From assembly GCA_963575745.1 (NCBI GenBank), contig CAUYUJ010022426.1, positions 186,962 through 250,961 of the forward strand: 64,000 bases of DNA. Direction: 5' to 3'. The notes below the pieces were generated by a model. It was not told the origin of the DNA, did no database searches, and was given only the letters and a program-made list of their open reading frames with translations. A program made the position numbers and the translations under genes. Source of the DNA: Prorocentrum cordatum. Lineage: Eukaryota; Sar; Dinophyceae; Prorocentrales; Prorocentraceae. Position 1 is the first letter of the stretch. The number at the start of each line of letters is the position of its first letter. Shown here piece by piece: positions 1 to 11,100 of the stretch.

Positions 1-730
1 CCAGTCCATGAGTGGGCCGAAGAAAATTGGCCTTAGGCTCGATGGCATGATCATCGCGGGTATTGCTGGAAGTCGTCTGTTCCAACCATTGCCGCGCTTG
101 GTCCCACCGTTCTGGTGTGGCACAAGCGGGTTGTGTCCGACTGTCCGCACGAGGCGGTCTTTCTGAAGACGGATCTATAGAAAGAGAGAAAGAGAGAGCG
201 AGAGAGAGAGAGAAATAAAGAAAGAGAAAGAACGAGAGAGAGAGAGAAAGCGCACGAGCAAATGCAACTCCACGTTCGGTTCCTGTGAAAGCTGCACATC
301 GGAGCTCTCCGACGCGGCGCAGTCGAGCAGACGCGTGGCGCATTGTCTCGTGAACTGTCCGAGCCAATCCGCTGGAATTCCTGCTGAGCCCGTGCACTCA
401 CCTTTATGCGTTTGCCTTCCCGCTGAAGGTTCGGGCGGTGCCACCTCGGCAATACTTCTTGCAATGCCACGATGCGTTCACAACAGCGTGCACCAACAGA
501 AAAACAGCATCCCTACGAGGATTCAATAAACACTGCCCCCATCGACGTGTGCAGTGATGGTGACTCTTCGGATGGCCATGCCTGATGGCGCGCGGACATT
601 CACGAGCCGTTGGCCAAGCAATCACAGCGAAACACCCTCATGTGCCTTTCATTGTGCTAAATTGCTGTCTTGCTCCTGGGAGCAGACGCAGTTGCAGCGT
701 CTCCCACGCCTCGAGTTCTTCCAGTCTCGG
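1..730. other. Left edge, no gene recognised
   Basis: No supported gene. A purine tract of GA repeats with some AAAG units runs from about 180 to 250. Open frames here are short and overlap on both strands without recognisable motifs. The right end runs into the first CCCCCCTTTCG-type inverted-repeat element. Confidence 0.6.
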
Positions 731-732
731 GG

Positions 733-898
733 GGGACGAAAGGGGGGGATAGCAACGGGTAGCTGATTTTCCCAGCGCCTCCCCGCGTCGGGAGGCGCCC
801 ATGTATCGAGGAATGGGCCCGGCGGCGGGGCCGAAACCAGCTGCACGCAGCAGATTTCGTACCCCCCCCTTTCCCTATCCCCCCCTTTCGTTCGGCCC
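733..898. repeat. TIR element family A, copy 1
   Basis: About 165 bp. It begins GGACGAAAGGGGGGGATAG and ends with the near-complement CCCCCCCTTTCGTTCGGCC. The interior shares GCCCATGTATCGAGGAATG and GCCGAAACCAGCTGCA with three other copies in this window (2944, 9882, 24650). Multiple copies with complementary ends indicate a small non-autonomous, MITE- or introner-like element. Confidence 0.8.
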
Positions 899-947
899 AA
901 CTTGTTTCTGGGAGCAGAAGCAGCTGCAGCGTCTCCCGCGCCGGCCC

Positions 948-1010
948 TGGAGGAGGAGGAGGAGGAGGAGGAGGAGGAGGAGGAGGAGGAGGAGGAGGAG
1001 GAGGAGGGGG
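948..1010. repeat. (GGA)n microsatellite
   Basis: Nearly pure GGA triplets for about 60 bp. They generate spurious poly-Glu, poly-Ser and poly-Pro frames on both strands. Confidence 0.95.
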
Positions 1011-1930
1011 CTCTGCCCCCCTCCACCATCTTCCCTTGCGCCCCTCGCCTTTCCCGGCGCCGGGCCCCCGCAGCGGCCCTGGAACCCGCGAGGCTGAACC
1101 CGGCGACAAACGCTCGGCGATATCCTCACGAGGCACTACCCAGCCATGCCAGCCGATGTGGTGTCGGACGTTGGTTCGGCAGCCAATGCTCAACACGAGC
1201 CAACATTATTGGTTTCACAGATAGTGCTGGAGCCACGAAAGACAAATGCCTGAGCGGCCCGAGATCGCGGGTGCCACGACTCTCGACATCACACGAGTCA
1301 TAGCTCGAAGCTCTCGACGGCAGAGTAATTTGAAGCGCCGAAGCTCCGCAGCCGCCGCAGACGCAAAGCAGGCATGATACGTCGTTCGCCGACTGGAGCG
1401 CTGCCCCCAACCCCCCCCGCCCTGAGAGAGGACGGGGGAAGGCCCCCCCTGCAAATCCCACCAGCCCTCTGGGCGAAGGTGGTGCAGAGGGGTTGACTTC
1501 TCCCCTCTTCCCAAACTCCTCCGTCCCCTGCTCGGGGAAAGGGGCCCCCTGTTAGTGGACACCCCCTCCCTCCGGCGACCGGCAGCCAACCCGTACCCGT
1601 GCGGGCACCCATGCGCCACCCCTCACACACAAGTTGGGGCAACATCTTGCGTGATGCTCGTGGGCCCCGCGAGGGCTCTGTATTGTGTCTGACGAGGGTG
1701 CGGGCGATGCAGCATGCACTTCGCGGATGAACCTTCCTCGTGCGCGGCCGCTGGCCAGCCACCCCGCGGTCACTGTCCACAGGCTTGTGACAGGGGCGGC
1801 GGGAGTGCTGGCATATGGCCTGCTGTTCGCAGGCCCACCCGCATTGGTGCTGGTAGGCCGACATGTTTCCCGACGTGTGCTGTTACGTTCGCGGGCGCAC
1901 CTCGCACACTCTGCCGAACGTAGCGCATCC
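1011..1930. other. Unique GC-rich stretch, no gene recognised
   Basis: Open frames on both strands are proline/arginine-rich and lack family motifs. A short plus-strand frame near 1145-1250 reads less biased, but nothing identifies it. Confidence 0.5.
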
Positions 1931-1943
1931 GGCGCGTCTGGAG

Positions 1944-2092
1944 CACTCAGCGCAACATGGCTCACGTGGAGCACGTGGCGCATCTGGCACACCAGGCGTG
2001 CCTGGCACGCCTGGGCCCCAGGGGTGCCTGGCGCACCTGGCGCGCGTGGCGTGCCTGGCACGCCGGGCGCACCTCGCCCCAGCGTCGCTGTC
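1944..2092. repeat. Short minisatellite of CCTGGC(G/A)C-type units
   Basis: Degenerate tandem copies of 9-12 bp units around GTGCCTGGCGCACC. It resembles the GGCACGTCCC minisatellite on both sides of the copia element (42590 and 48690), so the same simple motif may have expanded more than once. Confidence 0.6.
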
Positions 2093-2600
2093 CACCCGAG
2101 GACGGCCGCTGAATATGCTGAGGCTCGGGTGTCACTTATGTGTTGGGAGGGCGGGTGGGAGTGAGCGAGACGTCCTGCGGGCGGGGAGGGTAGCTTGACC
2201 CCTTCCCGATACCCTCTCCTCTGAGTCTGGACGGGGGAGGGGGCCCGAGGGGTTAGAACGTCCAAGGTTGCCCAAGACGGCTCCAAGAGGGCCCCAGCTG
2301 CTAAAGATTGTCTGCAAAATGGCTCATGCTACTTCCTACTTCAGGATGGCTGAATATAGCCTCCGACATACCCCAACAGGTCCTCAGACTACCAAAAGTA
2401 AGGTCAAAGTGCGATCCGAGCCCTTCCAGACGCCCTGCGCGAGACACACATCATACGAGCACGTCAGGGGATTCAATGGCTGTTGCCTTCGCTCCTGAAG
2501 TCCCCGGATGGCCACATCATGGAACGAGCTCCAAAGAGGGACCAAGAAGGCCTCGAGACGGCCCCGAGAGCGCCACAGGAGCGCCTCAAGGGCACCCCAA

Positions 2601-2766
2601 GACTGAAGGGAAACTAGGACACACAAATAAATACACACAAATAAAAAGATTCCCCATATTTTCATATATTTTCTGGGTTTCTGTCTTCCCCACCACTTCC
2701 CATATTTTCCAATATTTTCCTGGGGGTCGACAACTCGTTGTGTCTGTGTGTTTTTTCCCCTCCTGA
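2601..2766. repeat. Dispersed repeat family B, copy 1
   Basis: About 165 bp, starting GACTGAAGGGAAACTAGGAC and ending TGTGTGTTTTTTCCCCTCC. Shared inner blocks are TTCTGGGTTT, GTCTTCCCC and TTTTCCTGGGG. Other copies are at 4689-4843 and 23328-23493, and a decayed tail is near 49262. It is AT-richer than its surroundings. No coding content. Confidence 0.8.
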
Positions 2767-2943
2767 AGGACGGCCTCCGAGACACCCTGCGACGCGCCGG
2801 CCTCCGAGGGGGGCAAGGCTGAACGAAAAAGCCGCCCTCTGCTGCTGGCCGTGGGGCCCAAGACCGTGCCGAGAGGGCCCCGAGACCCCCTGAAGGGCCC
2901 CGAGACACCCCCCAAGAGAACTCCAGGAGGACCCCCAATATCG

Positions 2944-3137
2944 GGTCGGGCGAAAGCGGGGGATAGCAAAGGGGGGGCTTGAGAATCGGCTCACGTATAG
3001 CTGATTTTCCCGGCGCCTCCCGGCGCCGGAGGCGCCCATGTATCGAGGAATGGGCCTCTCGGTGGGGCCGAAACCAGCTGCATGCAGCACATTTCGTAAC
3101 CCCCCTTTCCTAATCCCCCCCTTTCGTCCGGCCCGAC
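2944..3137. repeat. TIR element family A, copy 2
   Basis: Ends GGGCGAAAGCGGGGGATAGC and CCCCCCCTTTCGTCCGGCCC are complementary. The interior matches the copy at 733 (TGTATCGAGGAATGGGCC, CCGAAACCAGCTGCATGCAG). Confidence 0.85.
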
Positions 3138-3499
3138 AATAGTGCCACGCGAGGCCCCGCGGGCACCCCAAGAGAGCCCCAAGGTGGTTCCGAGAGTCCT
3201 CCAACAACCCCCCACCACAGCAGCGTGTGCGCAAAACTCGTCGTCCTCCTCGTCGTCCTCCGTTGCTGCCTCCCCTCGATCGTTTCCGGCTGGGCTGGTG
3301 GGGATGCGCGCAGCGCCAAGAAGTCTGGGGCTAACATTGCCCACACAACTCTCGTCAGCCCTGGGAAACCTCTGGTTCAACAAAAGAATATCCAAGGGGC
3401 GCGACAACAGCGCCTGCGCTTACGAGCCTCTCCCCTGTTCGCCCATGCTCGTTCTCCAGCTGGGTCCCGACGATGAATCGAGGGCGGCAGATGCCACGG

Positions 3500-3623
3500 T
3501 CGCCGACGCCGCCGCCGCCGCCGTCGTCGTTGCTTTCGCCATCGCCGTCGCCATCGCCGTCGCCCTCGTCATCGTCGTCGTCGTTTTGCGGCGGCGCGCC
3601 GCGTCGTCGTCATCCTCGTCGTC

Positions 3624-3668
<45 letters not shown>

Positions 3669-3715
3669 CTCGTCGTCGTCCTCATCGTCGTCGCCGTCGT
3701 CGTGGACATTGCCGC
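3500..3715. repeat. (CGT)n / (TCG)n microsatellite
   Basis: Long imperfect CGT/TCG triplet run, purest at 3600-3690. It creates poly-Ser, poly-Asp and poly-Arg frames that are not genes. Confidence 0.95.
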
Positions 3716-3884
3716 CGCCGCCGTCGATGCCGCCGCGGCCGCCGCGGGCGGCGCCCGGCTCCTCGCGGAACGGGAGCCCCGGCTCGCGGCGCCGGTCTGC
3801 GGCCGGGCACCTCTGGCGGGAGGCGCTCGCAGCTGCAGCGGAGTGGGAGCGACGCGCCGCCGTCGTCGTCGTCGGACTACAGTC

Positions 3885-4020
3885 GGGCTCCATCGGAGAG
3901 GGCGCGCGAGAGGACACAAGACCCTTCCGAGGGCCACGTTGCCACAGGAATGCGAGAAGGCATGGGCCGCGAGGCACAGGACACGAGGGTACCCTTGACT
4001 TGGCAGGGTCGACCTACTAA
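3885..4020. repeat. Direct repeat family P, copy 1
   Basis: About 130 bp, matching 5418-5548. Shared blocks include AGACCCTTCCGAGGGCCACG, GCGAGGCACAGGACACGAGG and TTGGCAGGGTCGACCT. The two copies are direct, 1.5 kb apart, and not obviously coding. Confidence 0.75.
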
Positions 4021-4180
4021 TCCGGGCCGACTGTACTCGTGCCTACCCCACCGATGATCACCAGGTCGTGTGTTCGCGCCAGCGTGGGCTTGTCCACTGG
4101 AGCCACTTGCTACCACGCGGGCGGTGCAGTGAGGACCGACACAGGCTGCGTGTTATCGGCTGAGCTGACCGGGGTACGTA

Positions 4181-4230
4181 GACACACACACACACACAAA
4201 CAACACACACAAACAACACACACACACTGG
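4181..4230. repeat. (CA)n microsatellite with CAAA interruptions
   Basis: ACACACAC runs separated by AACAACACAC units. Confidence 0.9.
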
Positions 4231-4688
4231 GCTAACACACATGCTGAAGCTGATCGGCCTCATCCCTCCCCACATCCGTCGTCCCGGGTCTCCGCCCCCG
4301 TTCCTCCTCGGACTCCAGACCACAGTCGCCTGTGAATGAAAACGCGTGACCGTGCTCGTGCTCTCGGAGGCCAGAACCCCTGGCAGGCTACCGCGCGTCC
4401 GCGAGGCCGGAGCCCCCTTGCGAACTGCGAGGCGCTCGCGCCTCCGAGGCCACGGGCCCTTGAAAAATTGCGAGGCGTCCTCGCTCCCGAGGCAACTACC
4501 CACAACAAACTCACAACACACACTCGCGCCCACGAGGAACAACAGCAACAAAACCCTTGGAGGCTGTCGGGCGCTCCGCGCTCCCGCGGCCACGGCCCTG
4601 CCGGCACACTCCAGGCACGCTCGCGCTGCCGAGGCCACAAGCCTCTGTAAAGTCAGGCGCGTTTTGGGGGAGACCAAAAGGAGGGGGC

Positions 4689-4843
4689 CCTGGGACACGC
4701 AAAGAAGTAAAATCAAATAACAGGATTTCCCGTAGTGTCCCGTATGTTCTGGGTTTATGTCTTCCCCCCCCACTTCTCATATTTTCTTAGATTTTCTGGG
4801 GAATCGTCGATTAATTGTGTCTGTGTGTTTTTCCCCCTCCTGA
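4689..4843. repeat. Dispersed repeat family B, copy 2
   Basis: Aligned to the copy at 2601: GGGACACGCAAAG, TTCTGGGTTTATGTCTTCCC, TTTTCTGGGGAATCG, then CTGTGTGTTTTTCCCCCTCC at the end. Confidence 0.8.
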
Positions 4844-5041
4844 CAAAAGCCGACGACTCCGAAGGGTATGGTTCGGAAAGGGGTGTGGCTTCCAGCCCGC
4901 GCCTGCGGGGAGCGGGCGAGGACCTCGACAGGGTTCTCCGCCGCGCCCCGACGAGGGCAACGTGGTGCCTCTCAAGCCCCAACGACGCACATCGCAAACC
5001 ACACCCCAACGTAACCATACCATTTATTTTGGAGTCCCGGA

Positions 5042-5229
5042 ACGGTGCGGTGACAGACCGTGCGGTGACCTCGAAATCCCCCAAGACCTCACCGCACGGT
5101 CCGTCACCGCAGGGTCTTGGGACCCCGGAGGCCCCTGTCGCCCGAGACGTCCTCGGAGAACGACCCAAGTCCCAAAACCGTGCGGTGACCCCGAATCCCC
5201 ACCGACTCACCGCACGGTGCGTGGTCACC
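5042..5229. repeat. Paired CCGTGCGGTGA / TCACCGCACGG hairpins
   Basis: ACCGTGCGGTGACC at about 5057 is complementary to TCACCGCACGGT at about 5088. The same pair recurs at 5176 and 5205, giving two small stem-loops inside a larger inverted arrangement. No gene overlaps. Confidence 0.75.
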
Positions 5230-5267
5230 ACCCCGTTTGGGGCCCCCGATTTACCGTCGCCGAAAAA

Positions 5268-5375
5268 GGTACCGATACCGCAACTCCCCGGACCTCTCCC
5301 GGGAGTGCGTCCTGACCAAGGCCTTCAGGGCGAATCCAGCGGTGGCGCCGAGGGCCTCCCAGGAGGCCCCCCAAA
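5268..5375. repeat. Dispersed repeat family T, copy 1
   Basis: About 100-bp family containing CCCGGACCTCTCCCGGG, CTGACCAAGGCCTTC and GCGAATCCAGCGGTGGCG. Four more copies are at 10689, 14208, 16991 and 25753, and a fragment is at 25491. Two of the copies lie right beside inferred exons. Confidence 0.8.
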
Positions 5376-5417
5376 CTGGGGAAAGCGGCCGAAAGGTAGC
5401 AGCACGGGCACAGTCGG

Positions 5418-5548
5418 ACTCGATTGGACAGGACACGCGAGAGGACACCAGACCCTTCCGAGGGCCACGTTGCCGCAGGAATGCAGGAAACGTGGGTCGC
5501 GAGGCACAGGACACGAGGGCACCCTTGATTTGGCAGGGTCGACCTGGC
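5418..5548. repeat. Direct repeat family P, copy 2
   Basis: Second copy of the sequence at 3885-4020, in the same orientation. Confidence 0.75.
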
Positions 5549-6109
5549 CAGCCGCGACAGGCCTGCGCTCCGGAGGCCACGACCTCAGCACCCACGAGCA
5601 CGCGGCCTCGAGCACGCGAGCCCCTGCAGCAGGGCGTCGCGCTCGGGCTCTCCCGCGGCCGCCGTCTCTCGTGCAGCACACGTCGCGCGCCTGCGCGCCC
5701 GCGGCCACAGACCCTTGCAACTGACGACGTCGTCGCGCGCCCGAGGCCAGGATCCACGCAACAACGGAACCGCGCCACGATTCATGTGAGCGACGATCAA
5801 AAACTCGGGTCAGCCAGAGGGTGTCTTCGCAGGATCCTGCAGGATCTGGTGCCCTGGCTGACCCCCGTTTGCATTGACCCCCGTCTCTTGGGCCCCGATG
5901 GTCATGACCCCCCTCGCAGCCGGCCCCGAAGATTCTCATCACGACCCGTCTCTTGGCTGCCCCGGGGCAAGGAGGCGGCGCCCCGGAGACCGAAAAGGCA
6001 CTGGCTAGGCCAGGCCAGCACGACATCTTCTTTGCTCCGCCCATGCAGCCCAAGGCCAAGGAGGGGCCAGCCAGCTCCCGGGGAGGCGTCCTCCCGCCTC
6101 GTCTCCTGC

Positions 6110-6271
6110 CACCGCCGCCGCCATCGTCATAGCCATCGCCATCGTCGTCGTCGTCGTCGTCGTGGTCATCGTCGTCGTCGTCGTCGTCGTCGTCGCTGGT
6201 GGGCGTCGGCGTTGTCGTCGCGCGTCGGCGTTGGCGTCGGCGTCGGAGGAGGTGGAGGAGGAAGAAGAGGA

Positions 6272-6351
<80 letters not shown>

Positions 6352-6540
6352 GTGATGTTATTGATGATGATGATGATGATGATGACGACGACGACGATGA
6401 TGATGACGATGATGATGATGATGATGATGACGATGAGGAGGAGGGGGAGGAGGAGAAGGAGGGGGAAAAGGAATAGGAACAGGATGCGGAGGAGGAGGAG
6501 GAGGCGGAGGAGGAGGAGGAGGAGGAGGAGGAGGAGGGTC
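6110..6540. repeat. Compound microsatellite: CGT, then ATG, then GGA
   Basis: (CGT)n at 6125-6200, (GAT/ATG)n with GAC interruptions at about 6275-6435, and (GGA)n at about 6484-6538. Long frames across it (poly-Met, poly-Ile, poly-Asp) are spurious. Confidence 0.95.
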
Positions 6541-7234
6541 ACCCCGCGATCCCCGTACTGTGCGTCGAGAGCGGGCGCCGGACGGCCCGGTGCGGACGCG
6601 TGCGGGCCTCCGCTAGGCGGAGGCCGCGCCCCAGGCCCCCTGCAGCTGCAGCAGCTCCTCCGGGTCCTGTACGGCGACGAAAACGAACACGAAGCTCGGA
6701 CGAGGATACAATCGGGTGAGGCTAAATCGAACATCTCTAAGGTCTGGCAATTTGGGAGGATGTGTCGAGCGCCGCGGCCATCTCAGAGCGTTCCGGAACG
6801 CACTGAGAGCGTTCTGCAACGCTTTGGAACGGATGTATCCTCGTCCTAGCCCCGTCCGAAAATCTTTACCCGTCGGTCGGATGGAAGAAGCAGGTGCAGT
6901 CGAGCCTAGGCCAGAAGAACATCCTTCAAGAGGATGAGACCATCCGCCAGCCAAAGCACACAGAACATCCTAGGGTACCCTCCCCAGGATGCACGAGAAC
7001 ATCCAGCAAACACGCAGAACACGAGGGGGCCCTCCTCGAACCGACCTCGGTCTTCTACCTCGGTCCGACCGTAGAACCCTGACGTCGGAGGGCGTTGGAA
7101 GGAGACTGGACTTCTGCCCGCCCCTGAAGAGGGGGCAGAGAGAACACCGCTCGATGGAAGCAGGTGGGCGCCAAAAGCAGGCTGGGATCTGTGACTTCAA
7201 GATTGCCTACAGTCATCGACCAGCGTGTACAGGT

Positions 7235-7436
7235 TTGTGGATGCCATGACAATGGATACTCTAACAATCCTACCATTGAATTGAAGTTGTAGTTGAAATG
7301 TGAAAAAAAAACACCTGGTCTAAAAGAGGTTTCACACATGTGTTTACATGTTCAAAACATAGTTGAAACATGTTTTAAACATCTGCTAATTATTTGGCAG
7401 CATGCTTCCTCTCCATTAATCGACTTCCACAAGTAC
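7235..7436. repeat. Dispersed AT-rich repeat family N, copy 1
   Basis: Starts GTGGATGCCATGACAATGGA, ends TCCATTAATCGACTTCCAC and contains several ACATGT-type palindromes. Copies are at 10537-10695 and 38157-38354. Its low GC content contrasts with the neighbourhood. Confidence 0.8.
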
Positions 7437-7780
7437 AGGTCCACTGCTGCCTGGCAAGGCCCCGCCAGACCCCACCAGCGCTGTATACGCCACGCCGCCA
7501 AGCCCTCCTGGCTTGGCCAGAGCCCTGAGATACCACGTCCCAAAACCATCGAAACCTGGGAAAGACTCCAGAGTTATGTTGCTCCCATCGTACTTAAGGA
7601 CCACATCCCAAAAATAATTTTGAGCAAATGGAAAAGTGTCGAAAGAGTGTCGAAACAATGTCGGGCAAGTGTCTCCCAAGGCCCGACACGTGAAAAAATT
7701 CTAGAGTTTCGGAACTTTTCAGGTGCTCGACATTCTGCCTGGTGATCAAGGCCAAAGTGGGATGGAACATCATAACTCCA

Positions 7781-8024
7781 GAGGCCCCCTGGATGAGATC
7801 GGAGGAGGTGGGGTCGGAGGATCGTGCCGCATCGCCGATGCATCGGCGATGCATCGGAGCTGCATCGGCGATGCGCCGGCGATGCCTCGTCGACGCCGGC
7901 GACGCCTCGGCGACGCCGGCGTGAAGCACATCGGGCCCCACATCGCGCCGCATCGCCGAGGGAGGCGTCATGCGAGGTGGCTCGACCCTCCGACCCCGTC
8001 TGCCCCGACCCCCACTGGGAGGCC
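7781..8024. repeat. Fold-back element family D, copy 1
   Basis: The core is a run of GCATCGGCGATG palindromes. The outer ends are complementary: GGTGGGGTCGGAGGATCG on the left, and on the right a run ending in the complement of GGCCTCCCAGATGGGG-type sequence. Related copies are at 11101, 21491, 22932 and 35768 (partial). Confidence 0.8.
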
Positions 8025-8064
8025 TGGAGAGACTCCCGGCCGGGAGCCGGGGCCCCATCTTCCT

Positions 8065-8490
8065 GGAGCCTGTTGTTTTTCGGATGCAGGCAAGTTTACT
8101 TGCATGGCGTTCGCCCCCCCCCCCCCCCCCACTCGCCCCTCTTCGAGCGAACACTGGCGTGCAAATGCCTTTCGACTCGCGTGATTTCCGCGCCCCTTCC
8201 CCCCGGGCTTGCTTCAGGCTCAGCCCCCCCTCCCCCGTCCATGCAAATATCGGGGAGACGTAAGACCCGGGTACGGGGGACTCGGGTTGGCCCGACGAGG
8301 TCGTCAAAAAAATGACGAGGCCGAGCCTGCATTTTGACGAGGCCTCCCGCTGCAGACATCCCACGAAACTCCTCCTCGTCAAGATCCGAGGCGCGGCCGT
8401 CCACAAATGATGGCGAACCCGAGTCCTGGCAAACCCGGGTCTTACGCTCCCCCGAAAGTAAACTTGCCAGAGTTAAAAAAAACAGGCTCC
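8065..8490. repeat. TIR element family O, copy 1
   Basis: Left end GGAGCCTGTTGTTTTTCG followed by GGCAAGTTTACTTGCATGG. The right end carries the complement, AGTAAACTTGCC then AAAAAACAGGCTCC. Its first 165 bp are the inverted complement of much of the neighbouring copy at 8668. Confidence 0.8.
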
Positions 8491-8667
8491 CGCGGCGTGC
8501 TTCGGACCCCACGGTCGTGGGGGGGCCGGGGGGCCCCCCGCTGGGCGGATCCAGCCGCTCAAGGCGAGGGGATATGGAGCAAAGCGGCGGCGCCGGGCCC
8601 TCGCAGGGCAGGGCGCAGGCGCGGCTCCTCCGGCCCAGGAGGGGTCCGGCCGGGGGGCGCTGGCCAT

Positions 8668-8877
8668 GGAGCCTGTTTTTTTGAGACTCTGGCAAGTTTA
8701 CTTGCATGGACGGGGGAGGGGGGGGGCTGAGCCTGAAGCAAGCCCGGGGGGGGGGCGCGGAAATCACGCAAGTCGAAAGGCACTTGCACGCCAGTGTTCG
8801 CTCGAAGAGGGGCGAGGGGGGGGGGGGGGGGCGAACGCCATGCAAGTAAACTTGCCTGAATCCAAAAAAACAGGCTC
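8668..8877. repeat. TIR element family O, copy 2
   Basis: Complete 210-bp element with about 45-bp terminal inverted repeats (GGAGCCTGTTTTTTTGAG, GGCAAGTTTACTTGCATGG and their complements). It carries poly-G and poly-C runs inside, inverted relative to copy 1. Confidence 0.85.
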
Positions 8878-9370
8878 ATGCCTCGACTTCGCCCCCCGAC
8901 CCCGAGACCCGAGGTCGCGAACAAGGCGGGACGTCGTCGGAAATCTTGACCGCAGCCCTGGACCCAGCTGTCTGCGCCGAGTTTCGAGCCGAGTCGATCT
9001 GTGAGGGCTCCGTGGCACGAAGCGGGGCGAAAACGCCTGGCTTGAACATACTGGGCCGCCAGGATTTAGGAGCCGAATGAAGCGGGGCGAAGCCGAGTTA
9101 AGCCGGATTTCGAACATGATCGAGGGCGTCCAAGAGGGGGGCGTCCACGAGGGCAGGGTGCAACTCATGGCCCGCGAGGCGCGTGCGCGGACCAGGGGGG
9201 GTCAGGGCACGCCTTGAAACAAAAAGAGGCGCCGTGAAATCTGGGGAGATCTCATGGCCCCCGCTCGTGATATCCCCCCATCCCCCTGGTCATCCCCGCC
9301 CTCGTGGCCGCCCCAGACCTGGGCAAAGTCCGAGCATGACCTCCTGGGAATTGCATTATGGAATTGTTTT

Positions 9371-9540
9371 CCACCACCACCACCATAAGTTGGAGGGGGG
9401 AGGGGGTCCTCCTCCTCCTCCTCCTCCTCCTCCTTCTCCTCCTCCTCTCCGTCCTCCTCCTCTCTGTCCTCCTCCTCCTCCTCCTCCTCCTCCTCCTCCT
9501 CCTCCTCCTTCCCCCCTCCAACTTATGGTGGTGGTGGTGG
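9371..9540. repeat. (CCT)n microsatellite inside an inverted repeat
   Basis: CACCATAAGTTGGAGGGGGG on the left is the reverse complement of CCCCCCTCCAACTTATGGTG on the right. Between them lie about 100 bp of CCT repeats. The whole unit could fold into a stem with a polypyrimidine loop. Confidence 0.85.
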
Positions 9541-9549
9541 ACAGCAAGC

Positions 9550-9684
9550 CCATCGTTGCATCCGCACAGGCTCTCGCGGGAGGTCCTCGCCGGGGTACGC
9601 CTCCCGCAGCAGCCGCTCCAGGTCGGGGGCGCCCGCGCCCCCGCCGCCCGGCCGCCGCGGGCGAGGCCTCACCGCTGCCAGCTC
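9550..9684 (-). CDS. Coding-like island (possible exon), minus strand
   Basis: After a plausible acceptor (CTCCACCAG at 9685) the frame reads ELAAVRPRPRR, a Gly/Ala linker, then DLERLLREAYPGEDLPREPV. The last part is amphipathic and unlike the simple-sequence frames around it. It lies about 2.1 kb downstream, on the same strand, of the inferred EF-hand exons, so it may be a later exon of that gene. No family is recognised and no clear donor was found. In this GC-rich DNA an open frame alone is weak evidence. Confidence 0.3.
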
Positions 9685-9881
9685 CTGGTGGAGCCCCTCC
9701 CCCCCAATCGGGCCAGGCGAACGGGGGGGATAGCAAAGCTATTTTTTGGAGTGTTTTGGAACATTCCTCCTATAGAGGGACAGGCCCGACTTAACGCTGA
9801 GCTGGAAACCTGCGCAGCTGGACCCCCGCGGGGCGACCGCCGAGTGGCCGCCCGCCGATCTTCCCCTCCCCGAGGGAGGTC

Positions 9882-10063
9882 GGGCCAGGCGAAAGGGGGG
9901 GATAGCAAAGGGGGGCGTTGAGAATCAGCTCACGCAGCTGATTTTCCTGGCGCCTCGCGGCGCCGGTCGAGGAATGGGCCCGCCGGCGGGGCCGAAACCA
10001 GCTGCATGCAGCACATTTCGCACCCCCCCCCTTTCCCTATCCCCACCCTTTCGTCTGGCCGGG
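9882..10063. repeat. TIR element family A, copy 3
   Basis: Ends GGCCAGGCGAAAGGGGGGGA and CCACCCTTTCGTCTGGCC. The interior has GAGGAATGGGCCC and CCGAAACCAGCTGCATGCAG as in the other copies. A rearranged half-copy (CAGGCGAACGGGGGGGATAG) lies just before it at 9714-9790. Confidence 0.85.
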
Positions 10064-10239
10064 CTCCCCTCCCCCAAACAACGAAAAAAAGAAGCCCAGG
10101 GACGCGAAACGACACGACCGAGGCGCCTCCCCAGGGGAATAGCACTCCGACGCGCGGAGCAACAACAGAACGGAGGCCTTCGGGGGCCCTGGGACGGGGG
10201 TCCATGCACACGGGAATCAGCCAGATCGCGCCGGGCTGG

Positions 10240-10312
10240 GTCTTGCAGGATCCTGCAGGGCCAGGGCTGCACTGACCTGGGCTAGGGCGCAGGATCCTGC
10301 AGGATCTTGCAG
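10240..10312. repeat. GCAGGATCCTGCAGGATC palindromes
   Basis: Overlapping self-complementary GGATCCTGCAGG units appear twice, separated by a short GCAGGGCCAGG spacer. The same unit occurs singly at 5828-5852. Confidence 0.7.
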
Positions 10313-10536
10313 GGCCATGCAAAGCCCGACTGGCCCGAGTTAGGACCGACCCGGGTCAGAAGGCTCCCGAGGAATTCTTCCCCACGCTCGGCTCTTCTGG
10401 GTGCCCTCCCTGGGACCCGGGGCCGTCGAACAAACGGCTCGGGAGGAAGAGCCGGTCCCAGGGCAGGGACCGAGACTTCCAGGGACGCCAAAGGCGAACA
10501 CGAAACCAGACCCCATATCTCTGGGTACCGATACTG

Positions 10537-10695
10537 TTGTGGATGCCAAGACAATGGACACCCTCACAGTCCGATCATTGAATTTAGAATTTGTTTTCAA
10601 TGCCGGCAACATGTTCTAAACATGTGTTAACCATGGTTTTAACATGTTTAACACAAGTTGCAGACATCTGGAATTATTTGGCAAACAATGATACT
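10537..10695. repeat. AT-rich repeat family N, copy 2
   Basis: GTGGATGCCAAGACAATGGA start, ACATGT-type palindromes inside and ATTATTTGGCA near the end, as in the copies at 7235 and 38157. Confidence 0.75.
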
Positions 10696-10830
10696 GGTAC
10701 TCCCAGGACCTCTCCTGTGGAGCTTCCTGAGGGCTTCGCAGCGAACCCAGCCGTGGCGACGGGGGCGTGCCGGGCGGCTCAAAAAGGAAAAGCCGAGGAA
10801 CAAGCAGAGGTATTTCTCAGCCTCGTCTTT
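10689..10830. repeat. Dispersed repeat family T, copy 2
   Basis: CCCAGGACCTCTCCTGTGG, GCGAACCCAGCCGTGGCGAC and an AAAAAGGAAAAGCCGAGG tail. The longer tail is also present in the copy at 14208. Confidence 0.75.
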
Positions 10831-11100
10831 ACCATGGGGATATAGTGACCTAAACTGTGCTCAAACATCTGGATGAGTGTGGCAGAAACCAGCGCACGAT
10901 ACACGCAAAAGCTTGACAGACTGTCTTGATTCTGGAGCCGAAGCAAAGCTATTACAAATTCGGTCACAATAACGGTCACCTTACTTAATGCCGATTACAA
11001 AAATCGGCCACATACATGTTTTCGGTCACGTACCTTTCTGGCTGATAGGGGCAGGGCGCCATGAGAGGTATCCGTGATTACCTGTCCCTCCTCTGCTAGA

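Noticed and set aside
5325-6734. 469-codon minus-strand frame with poly-Ile/Leu
   Set aside because: It runs through the CGT/ATG/GGA compound microsatellite; hydrophobic content is a product of the repeat.
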